Source: Clostridiales bacterium
Lineage (GTDB): Bacteria; Bacillota; Clostridia; Christensenellales; Pumilibacteraceae
NCBI GenBank assembly: GCA_022508505.1
Contig: JAFLVC010000013.1
Location: 1 to 51,788, forward strand
Reading direction: 5' to 3'
DNA: 51,788 nucleotides
Positions 32,374 to 43,900 of the stretch are shown one piece after another. Made by a program: the position numbers and the translations under genes. Position 1 is the stretch's first letter. Every line of letters starts with the position of its first letter. The notes beneath the pieces are model-generated. The model saw only the letters and a list, made by a program, of their open reading frames with translations, did no database searches and was not told the DNA's origin.

Positions 32374-33015
32374 ATGAAAGATCCCTATTCCGTACTCGGG
32401 CTGAGCCGCGACTCGTCGCCCGAGCAGTTAAAAGCAAAATATAATGAACTGCACGACCTTTACGGCGAGCAGAGGTTTAAGTCGGGCGAAGAGGGCAACG
32501 AAGGCGCGCGCAAGCTTCAAGAGCTTGAAGAAGCGTGGGTGCTCATAAGCGCGAACATAGAAAAGACCGAAAAGACGACGGCGTTCGGCGGCGACTACAG
32601 CCAGATCGACGCGCTCATCCGCGCCGGAAAGTACAACGAGGCGCAGGATATGCTCGACACCATTACGGAACGCAAGGGCGAGTGGCACTACATGCAGGCG
32701 ATCGTCTTTTATAAGCGCGAATGGTTGACCGAGGCAAAGACCCAGCTCGAAATGGCGCTCAAAGATGACCCTAACAATCATAAGTACCGCTCCTCGCTCG
32801 ACAAACTGAATATGACTCTCGGCGGCGGACCTCGTCCCGCGCCGCAACCGCCGTACATGAATAACGGCGGCTACACCAACCAAAACGGTCCGTACAACAA
32901 CGGCGACTATCAGCCTCAGCCGTCGCAGGCCGACCAGATGGCAAACTGTCTTTCTTCGTGCTGCTGTGCGTACTGCTTGACCGACTGTCTGTGTAGTGCG
33001 ATGCGCTGTCTGTAG
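32374..33015 (+). CDS. Degenerate J-domain protein with Cys-rich tail
   Basis: 213 residues. The start is ATG 32374 with AAAGGAG upstream. Residues 1-60 follow the J-domain plan (MKDPYSVLGLSRDSSPEQLKAKY, then LQELEEAWVLIS), but the HPD tripeptide that triggers Hsp70 ATPase is absent: the position reads YNELHDLYGEQRF. A TPR-like helical pair follows (80-150), then a Pro/Asn/Gly/Tyr linker (155-195), then a hydrophobic Cys-rich end CLSSCCCAYCLTDCLCSAM. So it may bind membranes or metal through the tail and not act as a co-chaperone. Two bases separate it from the next gene. Confidence 0.8.
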   Translation: MKDPYSVLGLSRDSSPEQLKAKYNELHDLYGEQRFKSGEEGNEGARKLQELEEAWVLISANIEKTEKTTAFGGDYSQIDALIRAGKYNEAQDMLDTITERKGEWHYMQAIVFYKREWLTEAKTQLEMALKDDPNNHKYRSSLDKLNMTLGGGPRPAPQPPYMNNGGYTNQNGPYNNGDYQPQPSQADQMANCLSSCCCAYCLTDCLCSAMRCL

Positions 33016-33017
33016 AG

Positions 33018-33713
33018 ATGCGCGCTCAAACGGCAAAACTGACGACTGCGGCGGTATGCACCGCTCTCGCCGTCATAATGTGCTTGTTCACCGCATACCT
33101 GCCTTTTAGCTTTATGCCGCTTTACTTAGCGGCATTCTGTATATTTTTGGCATGCAAGCGCGGAAACCTTGCGTACGGCTCGCTGTGCGCTTTGGCTACC
33201 GTCGGCGTCATGTTTGCGCTGACAGGGCTTTCGGCGTCTTGGTTCATGCTGCTCTTCATGTTTGCGCCGTACGGGTTGCTCGCGTACTTCATGCAAAGGT
33301 TTACCTATTTCAGACCGAAAAGCGGAATTATTCGCGGGATAGTGATGGCGGCGTACTTCAACCTTACGATGTTCTTTTTGTACCTCGTCGCGACGCGCGT
33401 CGTAATAACCCTCGACATCCCGATCACGCAGTGGGTAAACCGCCTCGGCGGATATTGGGTTATAGCGATAATAGGCACGGTCGTGCTCGTTCCGCTCGAC
33501 GTCGTGCTGACAGCTATGTCGATTGTCATTCTCAAAAGACTGCCCGCGATAAGAGATGGCGGGCGAGTGGAAGTCGAGAGCAGGGAAGAAAAGCCCAAAG
33601 AAAAAAGCGAAACGTCGGGCAACCCGCTCGGCCTCCCCGACGAAAAAGAAGAAAAGAAGTACGACATCTTCGGTTATGAGATAATCGAGGAAGAGAATGA
33701 AGAGAAGAAATAA
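33018..33713 (+). CDS. Polytopic membrane protein with acidic cytoplasmic tail
   Basis: 231 residues. About five to six membrane helices fill residues 8-180 (for example AVCTALAVIMCLFTAYLPF, LCALATVGVMFALTGL, FMLLFMFAPYGLLAYF, VIAIIGTVVLVPLDVVLTA). The layout, with an N-terminal 'TTAAVCTALAVI', resembles ECF-transporter S components or YybS-type proteins, but no substrate motif is visible. Residues 190-231 are a Lys/Glu tail ending EIIEEENEEKK. It is coupled to the J-like gene by a two-base gap. A composite 3'-end repeat with a terminator hairpin follows. Confidence 0.75.
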   Translation: MRAQTAKLTTAAVCTALAVIMCLFTAYLPFSFMPLYLAAFCIFLACKRGNLAYGSLCALATVGVMFALTGLSASWFMLLFMFAPYGLLAYFMQRFTYFRPKSGIIRGIVMAAYFNLTMFFLYLVATRVVITLDIPITQWVNRLGGYWVIAIIGTVVLVPLDVVLTAMSIVILKRLPAIRDGGRVEVESREEKPKEKSETSGNPLGLPDEKEEKKYDIFGYEIIEEENEEKK

Positions 33714-33728
33714 GAAATAAGAATTGAG

Positions 33729-33846
33729 GACAGTCCCTCAGTCGCCTGACGGCGACAGGTCTTACACAGGGGAACCGAATAAAGAGGAAGCGCGGGCGAA
33801 ATGAGCCCGCGCTTTTCAGATTCCTCTATAAGCTCGGAATGACACA
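33729..33846 (+). repeat. Composite 3'-end block, copy 2
   Basis: Same order as copy 1: GACAGTCCCTCAG, first stem GTCGCC-tgac-GGCGAC (different bases, pairing kept), TTACACAGGGG, GAATAAAGAGG, AAGCGCGGG-cgaaatga-GCCCGCGCTTTT, then CAGATTCCTCTATAAGCTCGG and AATGACACA. It lies 16 bases after the stop at 33713 and is the likely terminator of the trpS-33018 unit. Confidence 0.8.
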
Positions 33847-33849
33847 ATA

Positions 33850-33965
33850 AGACGTGACTCGTCCGGTGTAACAAACAACGAATAACGGTAGTACACACAC
33901 GACAAAAATCAGGCTGTGCCTGTCATTTTGAGCGGAGCGCCGCTTGCGGCGCGGAGTCGAAAAAT
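33850..33965 (+). repeat. CGTCGGGTGTA family copy F plus a GTCATTTTGAGCGGAGC fragment
   Basis: Copy F (33850-33906): GACGTGACTCGTCCGGTGTAAC, spacer, GTACACACACGAC. It follows composite block 2 exactly as copy I follows block 3 at 49925. Then 33915-33965 holds the CATTTTGAGCGGAGCG...GGAGTCGAAAAATC sequence with a GCCGC-ttgc-GGCGC hairpin, related to 22829 and 50026. Confidence 0.65.
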
Positions 33966-33978
33966 CCGTATGCGCTTA

Positions 33979-34743
33979 TTATTGAAATATCTTATCCAAA
34001 AACTTGGTTGCGACGCCGAAGTGCTGTCCGATTTCGTCGGACTTGTGCGCGTCCGATCCGATCACGGGCCGCATGCCGCCCGCTTTTTTGTACGCTCTCA
34101 AAAAGTCGGCGCGGGGCAGGCGCATGACGCCGCCGGCGTTGGTGTTTTCCTCAAACCGTATGCCGCGCTCGACCGTCTTTTCGATTATCTCGTCCATGAG
34201 CGGCTTGAACAGTTTATATTCCATTTCGCGCTCGCCGATTGGGTATTTAACGTACCGCTCGGGAAAGCCGAGGTGGCCTATCGTCGTAAACGAGTACGGC
34301 GCGTCGAGTGACGCGAGCACGCATTGCAGATATCCCGCGAAAACGGACACGCGGCCGTTGTCGTTTTCGTCTAACCATTTCCAATAGTGAACGCTGTTTA
34401 TAACGTACTCGAGCGGGAGGGACTGAATGAGCTCGGCGGCTTGTTCTGCGGTCTCCTTTTCAAACCCTACCTCCATTCCTATATAAATAGTAAGGTCGGG
34501 GTTTTTGTCGCGCACCTCGTTCCAAACGTCGAAATATTCGTTAAACCGCGAAGTGTCGATGGACGGCCAATGCCCGATGTCGAGGTGGTCGGTGACGATA
34601 AAGCCGCGTAAGCCATGCGACCTCACGGTGTTTGCGATTTCGTCGGGGGAAGCCGCGCCGGCGCGGAGCGCGTCGACCGAAAAGCGGCTGTGGATATGAC
34701 AGTCTATTCCGTCGAGATTGACTTCCTTTCCGATAAGCTTCAT
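33979..34743 (-). CDS. PHP-domain phosphatase (histidinol-phosphatase-like)
   Basis: 254 residues, minus strand, ATG at 34743 with AGGAG nine bases upstream. PHP-superfamily metal ligands: DCHIHSRFS near residue 14, TDHLDIGHW near 51, GMEVGFE (Glu) near 90, NSVHYWKW near 116, and SDAHKSDEIG near 230. The order and length match the HisK class of histidinol phosphate phosphatase, last steps of histidine synthesis, but PHP enzymes with other phosphate substrates look alike and no his genes are nearby. It is transcribed divergently from the giant lipoprotein gene from a perfect-consensus promoter. Confidence 0.85.
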   Translation of the reverse strand: MKLIGKEVNLDGIDCHIHSRFSVDALRAGAASPDEIANTVRSHGLRGFIVTDHLDIGHWPSIDTSRFNEYFDVWNEVRDKNPDLTIYIGMEVGFEKETAEQAAELIQSLPLEYVINSVHYWKWLDENDNGRVSVFAGYLQCVLASLDAPYSFTTIGHLGFPERYVKYPIGEREMEYKLFKPLMDEIIEKTVERGIRFEENTNAGGVMRLPRADFLRAYKKAGGMRPVIGSDAHKSDEIGQHFGVATKFLDKIFQ

Positions 34744-34771
34744 AACGCCGTTCTCCTACAATATTATTAAA

Positions 34772-34800
34772 ATTATATCACTCCCGCGCCCAATTGTCAA
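34772..34800 (-). promoter_or_regulatory. Consensus promoter of the PHP gene
   Basis: On the minus strand TTGACA (34800-34795), 17 bp, TATAAT (34777-34772): both hexamers perfect, with TGA before the -10. The leader is about 22 bases. Confidence 0.88.
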
Positions 34801-34844
34801 TGAAAGGCGGGAGGCGGCGCGCTCCTAAAATTTTCGGTTGGGTA

Positions 34845-34873
34845 TTGACAACGCCGACATAAAGTAGTATCAT
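34845..34873 (+). promoter_or_regulatory. Promoter of the giant lipoprotein gene
   Basis: TTGACA (34845-34850), 17 bp, TATCAT (34868-34873). It is divergent from the PHP promoter, with the two -35 boxes 44 bp apart, and AGGGGAA precedes the ATG at 34929. Confidence 0.75.
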
Positions 34874-34928
34874 TACAGTATATCATTGAAAGCGTGGGTT
34901 TTACCGTGCTTGAAAATAGGGGAAAATA

Positions 34929-37900
34929 ATGATTAAAAAGCGGTTTTTGGTTGTTATTGCAGTGCTTATCATGTCGCTGTGCGGACTCGCGTTTGCGGCG
35001 TGCTCCGACACTGCGGGCAAAAAATACGTAGCGTCCTTCCACGCAAACGGCGGTGTTTTCGACTCCGGCGTCGTGACGGTGCGCGAAAAGGTCGATAAGG
35101 GCGGCTACGCCAAGGGCAACGAGATTCCCAACCATGAGGAGCTCGATTTCCTCGGCTGGTCGCTCAGCGCGAAGTCAAAGGATACCGTCAACCTCGCGCA
35201 GTATGCCATCAACAAGGATACCGACTTTTACGCCGTGTGGGGCACCGAAACCCCTGTCGGGCAGCACGCGGTCAAGTTCTACTATAACTACGAGGGCTCG
35301 CCGACGGCCCTGTTCAAAACGTCGTACGTCGACCACGGCGAGAAGGTGGCGGAGCCTACGCCCGCGCCCTCCCGCGGCTCATACGAGTTCGAGGGTTGGT
35401 TCGAACAGCCCGTGGGCGGCACTTCGTACAACTTTAACAGCGCGGTAACGAGCGACCTTTCGCTGTACGCGCATTGGAAGGAAGTCGACACCGAGCCTGT
35501 CATTACGGGCATCGAGGTTTACCAAGCGCCGACCAAGACGGAGTACGTTGTCGGTCAAGCATTCAGCGACGACGGACTCGTCGTCCGTGCGCTCTACAGC
35601 GGCGGCAAGCAACCCGAAACGCTCACAAAGGGCGTCGACTACACAGTGTCCGTTCCCGACATGACAAAGATCGGTCAGCAGGACGTAATCGTCACATACG
35701 TAACGGCGACGGGCACTCTCACCGACAAGTTTACGATTAACATCGTCGCAAAGGCGGTCGTAAGGTTAGAGATAGGCGGCGACCTTGTAAACGCGACGCA
35801 GGAAGTAGGCGCCAAGTTCGATCCGACGGGACTTACGTTTACCGCGGTCTACAACGACGGCGACAGAGCGGCGCTCAAGGTAGACGACGTCATCTTCTCG
35901 TCGCCGCTTCTGGAGGGCGGAAAGTTCACCGCCGAAGGCACCGCCGAAATAACCGTCAAGTACGGCGACGTTACGGCGGCGACCAAGCTTTCGGTAAAAG
36001 TCGTCGTGCCCGAAGATACCAAGTACGACGTCGAGTTCCACGCCAACAACGCGGCGTACGCCGAGTACATAACGGGCATGCCGCGTTCCCCGCAGCGCAT
36101 AGTCGAGGGCGAGACGATTGACGAGCCGCAGAACCCCGAGCTCGGCGGCTTCGTGTTCGGCGGCTGGTACACCGATGCGGCGTGCACAGACAAGTGGGAT
36201 TTCCAAACGGGCGTAACGGCCGACACCGAGCTCTACGCCAAGTGGACGGCGATAGTATACAATATAGAATACAAGCTGTACGACGGCGACAACGCCAACG
36301 GCAACAAGGCGACGTACACCGCGACGGACGGAGTGTTTGAGGAAGTCGAGCTTCTCGATCCGAGCAAAGGGCACAACACGTTCGGCGGTTGGTATCTCGA
36401 TTCTGCGTTCTCGACGGTTGTCAAAAAGCTGACGTACGCCGTTGTTACCGAGTATGCCGACGGCGACAACATCACGCTGTACGCAAAGTTCAATCCCGAA
36501 ACATACACGATAGAATACAAGTGGGGCAGCGGTCAGGGCACCGACTACAACGCGGCGTTTATAAGCGGCGCGGCAGTCCCCACCGAGTACGTTTACGGTA
36601 AGGGCGCGACGCTCCCCGCCGAAAAGAGCGTCTCTATAACCGTTCTCAAACAGGGCGAGGCGGTCGAGTTCCACTTCATGGGTTGGTATCTCGAAGGGCA
36701 GGAGTCCCGCATAGTCACCGCAGTTTCGGCTACCGACTACGGCAGCAAGGTGTTCGTCGCGAGGATAGTCGAGGCCGAGACGTGCGACGTAACGTTCGAT
36801 TACGGCTACGACGTCGATCCGACGGTCGTCAAGGTCATCAAGGGCGACAAGGCGCAGCCGCTTTCGCCCGATCCGACGCGCGACGGCTACACGTTCGACA
36901 ATTGGTACACGGCAAAAGACGGCGGCAGTGTGTTTGATTTCGACGGCACGGCGATTAACACCGATACCACCGTGTATGCGCATTGGACCGCGATTGAATA
37001 CACCGTAACCTACGTGGGGCTTCCGAGCGGCGCGACCAACCCCAATCCCGTCGCGTACAACGTGACGCAGAATGAGGTTTCACTCGTAGCTCTCACCGCC
37101 GAAAACCTTCCCATGGGCTACCGCTTCTTCGGCTTCTACAGTGATTCGGCGCACAAGACGGCTATAACGAAGATCACGCCCGCCGACATACAGAGAGCGG
37201 AAAAGAACGTAATAACAATTTACGTGAACAGCCACAACAAGTACACCGTCACGTTTGACGAAAACGTATCGGACGGCGAAGTCCTCGGCATGCCCAAGGA
37301 CATATCCAACGTCACCTACGGCAACGGCATAGCCCGTCCCGCAGAAGTTCCGACGCGCGAAAACTACACCTTTGTCGGCTGGTATGTCGATAGAAGCGGC
37401 GAGACCGCGTGGGTGTTTACGGGCGAGGGCGGCACGGCTACACCGGTTACCGCGGGCTTTGACGTCAACGCCGTGTGTGTGGTATACGCCAAGTGGGCCG
37501 AAAACCCCGACGACGGCGTCTACGTGTACGGCACTGTCAACGACAGGAATATGCACGCCGAAAACATCGCCGACTTTAAGGTCGAGGTCGTTTCCGAAAA
37601 CAGCTATCGGATAGAAGGGCTTGAGCTCGAAGCCAATGACACCTTCAAGCTCATCAACTACACCAAGTCGACGGGCAACTACGTATGGGTTGACGCCGCT
37701 ACGGAAATAAAGGTTCACCCGCAGGCGGGCATGACGGTAACCGTTGTCGGCGGCGATTACTCGATAGGCGCTATGACGCTCGAGAGCGCGACCTGGACGC
37801 TCGTAATTGCGGACGGCAAGGCCGACTTCGTTCTCGACAGAGAGGGCGGTTATATCGGGCTGTTGACGCCCGAGGGCGAGAGCGCCGACTACACCGAGAC

Positions 37901-40900
37901 CGAGAGCGCCGAGAGCGGCGTTTACATCGCGGGCAACTTCACCGCCGACTTCAAGCTGTACGACGAATGGTCGACCGAGGGCGACGTCATAACGACCGCC
38001 AAGGTGGGCAACAAGTACGTGTTTGAGGGCATAACGCTTCGCAAGTACGACGAGTTCAAGCTCGTTGCGGGCGACAAGAGCTCGGCGGTTCAGCTCGTCG
38101 CGCAAGCGGGCAAGTACAACATTGTTTACGACGCGGCGTACGGCACGGTCACCATGATCGAGAGCAAGCCGCTCACCGCTTCCGTCACCGGCACGGTGTA
38201 TGCGGGTAAAACCATTGAGCCCGAGCACCTCACAGTCAGCTACGACGGCGAGCAGCTCGAAGAGGGCGACTATATCATAATCGCCGACATTGCGGAAGAG
38301 GGCGAAAACGCCGTGACGATAGTCTACCTCGAAAAGGGCGCGATAGCGAAAATCACGTACACCGCTTTGGCGGACGCAATCGAAAGCATAGAGATTACGC
38401 ACGCGCCGTCGACTGTCGCTTACTACGTCGGAACGGCGTACGACTTTAGCGATATCGTGCTCACCGTTCGCTACGAGAGCGGCGACACGCTCGAGGTCAG
38501 CCTCGACAGCACCCCGCTTTGGGAGAGAATCAAGTTCGAGCTTGCCGAAGAATATTATGCGGACGGCGCGTTCTTAAGAGCGGGAAGCATTCGTGTTACG
38601 GTGCTGTTCGACGAGACGACGTTTGAAAACTGCAAGATTGACATAGAGATTTACAACGAGCTCACCTCGATAGTCATAGAAGGCCCCACCACGACGCAGT
38701 ACGTCAAGGGCGTCGACGAGGAGCTTGAGCTTGACGGGCTCGTCGTAACCGCTTACTACAACGGCACGACGGCGGACAGCGAAAATCCCGTCACGGCGGT
38801 CATAACGCTTGCGGAAGCGGAAAAGGCGGGCTACACGGTAAACGCCGACGCATATGATTACGAAATTGCGGGCAGCTACGAAATCATCATCACGTACACC
38901 GAGACCTTCGAGTCGCTCACGCGCACCGTTACCGGCAAGTTCACCGTTACGGTCGTCGAGCCGTACGTCGTCGAGATAGCGGGCTACGGCACGCCGACCA
39001 AAGCGATTCAGCTTATCGGCTCCGAGTTCGATTATACAGGCTTGACGTTTACGGGCAAGAAGAACGACTCGCACGGCTCGTCCGTCCAGATTTCTCCCGC
39101 CGACATGACGTACGAGATAACGGTTGACGGCGAGACAGCTACAAACGAGCGCGGCGAGCTCATAAAGAGCGGCACGGCGAAAGTCGTCGCCAAGTACGGC
39201 GACGTCACCGCGGTCTTTGCCGCAGACATAGAGATTGAGATAGCCGACAAGCTGTCGTCGATAGCGGCGACGTCGCCTACGACTTCGTCCTACCCGCAGC
39301 AGCTCGACGCCAAAAAGGCGCTTGAACTTCTCGACACGGCTGGCATGACCGTCACCGCGACGTACAACAGCGGCGTAGACGGCGCGACCGAGGGTACGGG
39401 CGGCGTCGAGCTCGGCAAGTGCAAGATAACTGTCGACCTTTCGACGGTCGGCGAGGGCAAGGGCGTAATTACCGTTTCGTACACCGAAAACGGCGTGACC
39501 GTCACGACGACGGTAAACGTCGACGTCACCGAGCCCGTCATAGTTTCGGTCGAAATCGACACGACGGGCGCGTACACGAACAAGTACTACGTCGGCGATA
39601 CATTCGACGGCACAGGGCTCAAGATAACCGCAACCTTGAACAACGGCGACACCAAGCCGCTTGCCGCTTCCGAGCTCACCTTTAACGGCGGCGAGGCGTT
39701 CTCCGCGGCGGGCGAAAGCGTAGCCGTAACCGCGGCGTACACTGCGGACGGCAATGTTACGGTCAGCGGCACGCTCACCGTCACCGTCTACGACAAGCTG
39801 ACGAAGATAGCCGTCACGACGGCGCCCACCGCGCCGCACGCCGCGGGCTGGGTTGTCGGCGACAAGCTCGAGCTCAAGGGCGTCGTCATAACCGCTTACT
39901 ACAACGGCGCGGAAGAAAACGGCAGGGCGGTTACCGTCTACACGACCAATGCCGCGACTATCGACATGGCGACGACGGGCACGAAAAAGATAACCGTAAC
40001 CTATATCGAAAACCTCGTTCGCGAAATAACCGTCACGTGCGAAATCGAGATAGAGGTTATCGCAAAGGCTATGACCGAGCTCGAGTACGAGGGCACGCCT
40101 ATCGAGCAGTATCTTAACAGGGCGTTCGACGCGCACGGCCTTACGTTCTACAAGGTGTTCAACAACGACACGCGCGAAAAGATAAGCGGCACGACAGGCA
40201 TAACGTTTACAGCTACCGACAACTGGTTAGTGAGCGGCACGTTTAGAAAGTACGGCGAAAATGCGCCTGTCAGCGCCAACTATATTGAAGGCGGCAAGAC
40301 TTTCTCGGTGGCTATTGAAAACATCACCGTCATCAACACGACGAGATACAAGGTATCTTACGAGGGCAATAACGGCGACTACGAGACGTACAATGTGCCC
40401 GACGAAACGTACTACGTATTTGAGAGCACGATTGCAACGCCCGCCGTTCCCGTCAGTTACGGCTTCACGTTTGTCGGCTGGTACACCGAGGCGGATTGCA
40501 CGACCGAGTGGATATTCTCGGACGACGCTTCGGGAAGAGCGGCGTCTCAAGTAATCGACGACACCGTGCTTTACGCCAAGTGGACGTCCAACGTTTACAT
40601 GGTTTCTTACGACGAAGGCACGTCGGCGGCGTCGTTTGACTATGCGGCTCAAAACAACATATTCCCTGCGCATCCTTTGGCAGAAGCGGACCAAGTAACA
40701 GGGTACACGTTCATAGGCTGGACATACTACGAGCTTGCAGAGCCCACCGCAGAGCACATCTTCAAAGAGCTCACGCAGGCGCGACTGCTCCCCGAATACA
40801 CGGCAAGCAGAGCCGGAAGCAAGCATTTGCTTACGCTCAAGCCGTGCTATGAGATAAACAAGTACACCGTGACGTTCGAGAGCGACGGCGGAAGCTATAT

Positions 40901-43900
40901 CGAGCCGCAGGAGGTCGAGTATAACGGACATGCGACCGAGCCGTTGACGCCGCCCGAAAAAGAACACTATACGTTTGTAGGCTGGTTTGCGCCTAACTCG
41001 GATACCGCGTTCGACTTCGAGGGCACAGCTATAACTGATCATATCACGCTGACCGCGCACTGGGCGCCCGTCAAGTACACCGTCACGTTCAATAGCGAGG
41101 GCGGCACCGCTGTCGACGAGCAAAAGGTTGACTACCTCGACCACGCGACAGAGCCTTTGACTCCGCCGACGAAGAATCACTACACCTTCAAGCATTGGTA
41201 CTTGACCGACGAAAATACGCCTTACGACTTCGGCACGGCAATTACCGGCGACATCACTCTCCACGCCAAGTGGGAGGAAATCCGTCATTCGGTGAAGTTC
41301 GAGCTTAACGGCGGAAGCGGCGAGGCGGCCGAGCAGAGCATATTCGACGGCGACCACGCCGAAAAGCCTGCCGATCCGACGCGCAAGCACTACACGTTCG
41401 CGGGCTGGTACGCTCCGAGCGCAGATACCGCGTTCGACTTTACGAACACGGAAATCACCGACGACATAACGCTCACCGCCAAGTGGAACGCGTACGTCTA
41501 CACCGTAATCTACGCCAACTGCGACGGCGAGGGCCGCACCGACGGCGGCAACCCGACAGAGTACAGGGTTACCGACAACGGCAACGGCATTGTCAAGCTC
41601 CTGCCCGCAACGACGACGGAAAGCAAGTACGTGTTCGTGCGCTGGACGGATGCGGCGAGCAAGCAGATAACCGAAATCACGCCCGATCTGTTCGACAACC
41701 TCGCAGGCAAGACTTCGATCACAATCTACGCGCAGTTCGACGAAAAGTCGACCGTGACGGTAGAGTTCGACGCGCAAGGCGGAAATCCCACGCCCAAGCC
41801 TCAAGAGGTGGAAAAGGGCGCCAAGGTCGAAAAGCCCGAAGAGCCGACGAGAGAAGGCTACACGTTCGGCGGCTGGTACAGGACGGCAACGCCGACCGCT
41901 TCCGACAAGGCTTGGAACTTTGAAACCGATACTGTCTCGACCAACATCACGCTGTATGCCGTGTGGTGCTATAAAGTGACGTTCGACAGCGACGGCGGCA
42001 CCGAGATAGCGGCTCAGCTTGTAATAGAAAACGGATACGCCACCGCGCCTACGCCTGCGCCCACGAGAGAACACTTTACGTTTGCGGGGTGGTTCTTAGG
42101 TAGCGCGGAAGAAGCGTTCGACTTTGCAAAGACCCCGATAACGGGCAACATCACGCTGACCGCGCATTGGAATCCGATAATGTACACCGTCACGTTCGAC
42201 ACCGCGGGCGGCGACACGACGGAAGAGCCGCAGCGCGTCCAAGAAGGTAGCTTTGCGACAGAGCCGAACGTTCCCCAAAAGAAAGGCTTCAAGTTCGTCG
42301 GCTGGTTCCTCGACGGTGCGGAAGAAGCGTTCGACTTCGAGCATACGCCGATTGAAGGCGACATTATTCTCACCGCGCATTGGGAAACCGCCGAGTACAC
42401 CGTCAAGTTCGACCTCAACTATACGGGCGCGGCTACGATTGCCGACCAGCAAATCACTCACGGCGGAACGGCGACGCAGCCCGAAACGCCCGTGCGCGAA
42501 GGCTACGGTTTTGACGGCTGGTATAAGTCCAAGACTCCTGCGGCAACCGATGTCGCGTTCGACTTCGGCACGGCAATAGAGGAGAGCTTCACTCTGTACG
42601 CCAAGTGGGCTTACAACGACGGTATTTGGCTGCTGAATACGACAAACAACAAGTACGAATGGCATAACGGCTTTGTACCGAGCGACGACAATCCTACTAT
42701 CGAAGTGGCGGCAAAAGGCGTTGTGCTTACAGCCGGTGACCAATTCAAGATGTACCGCAACGGCAATGCAGACAAGACGGCAGTCAAATCGGCTACGGCT
42801 GACAACACCTATCAGAATTACTTTAAGCTCAGCGGCACAATCTATACTGTTCAAACAGGCGGTAGCGGCGTATACAACCTCTACAATATGTTTAGCGGCA
42901 ATGATGCGGGCTTGTGGGTAGAGTACATTTGCTCAAAAGACCTATATGTCGAGCCCGACATTCAAGCCGGCGACGGTATTTATATCGGCAACGATAAAGT
43001 TGCGGATTGGGTTGTCAACTCCAACAGCTTTAACCAGATAATGGCAGAAGACGTAACTATCGGCGACGCTAATAATCCTCAAACAGTTACCGTTACGCTC
43101 AAATATAAAGGTACGACGGCAACTTTGGAAACGGTCAACTGCGCCGACGGTCTTGACGCTAAAAAAGGTACTGTAGCGGGAACATTCACTGTTACCGCAG
43201 GAAAGTACACCTTCTACTACAACTACGCAAAGCGTGCAAGCAATCCCGGGACCGATACCGATAAGTTTGCCAACAGACTGTGGGTAGCAGGCGCGAAGTT
43301 TGTCGTAGTAAAACCGTTGACAAGTACTTGGTATTATGTAGGCGCACTTACCGACTGGGGTAAGTCGGCGAGCTATAAGTTTGATACCGCCACGGCTTCC
43401 GTCACTCTCGATTTGCCTAAAAATACCACATTCAAGATTGTAAAATCCGGCACTTCCGATACTTGGTATGGATACAGCGGTACTAATAAAGTATCAATTA
43501 GCGTCGGTAGCAATTATGTACAAGAGGCTTCGACTGATCAGAACATTCAAATTAAGGAGTCCGGAAAATACAAGTTTGAGCTTTCCGAAACAGGCCCCAC
43601 GCTTTCGATTACTCGCGTAGGCGATTATGCAGGCGACCCGATAATTGAGCTCCCCGCCAACTCTGCGATATTCAAGTTTAATGACGGCATGTTCGTGCTC
43701 CAGCTTGGACATATGCCCGGATGGGGCGACGCCGGCACCGCGTTCGCTTACGACGGCGGCGATTGGGGTAGTAGATATTTGCTTAACGGCTCGACGTATA
43801 CAATCAATAAGAATAAGAGCGCGGTTTCCTTCATGGTAGGATTTATGCAAGGCTCAGCGGGAAAGAATACCGAAAGCATATCGTGTTCAAGGTTTACTAA

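Noticed and set aside
35766-42074. Four long minus-strand frames (405, 440, 520 and 615 residues) inside the giant lipoprotein gene
   Set aside because: They are Arg/Val-rich mirror translations of the repeat modules and share no family signature; the plus strand is continuous with a signal peptide and repeats.
40860-42610. Regularly spaced similar segments considered as a CRISPR-like or tandem DNA repeat
   Set aside because: The periodicity of about 210 bases is that of protein B-repeats; DNA identity between units is low and the frame is open throughout.
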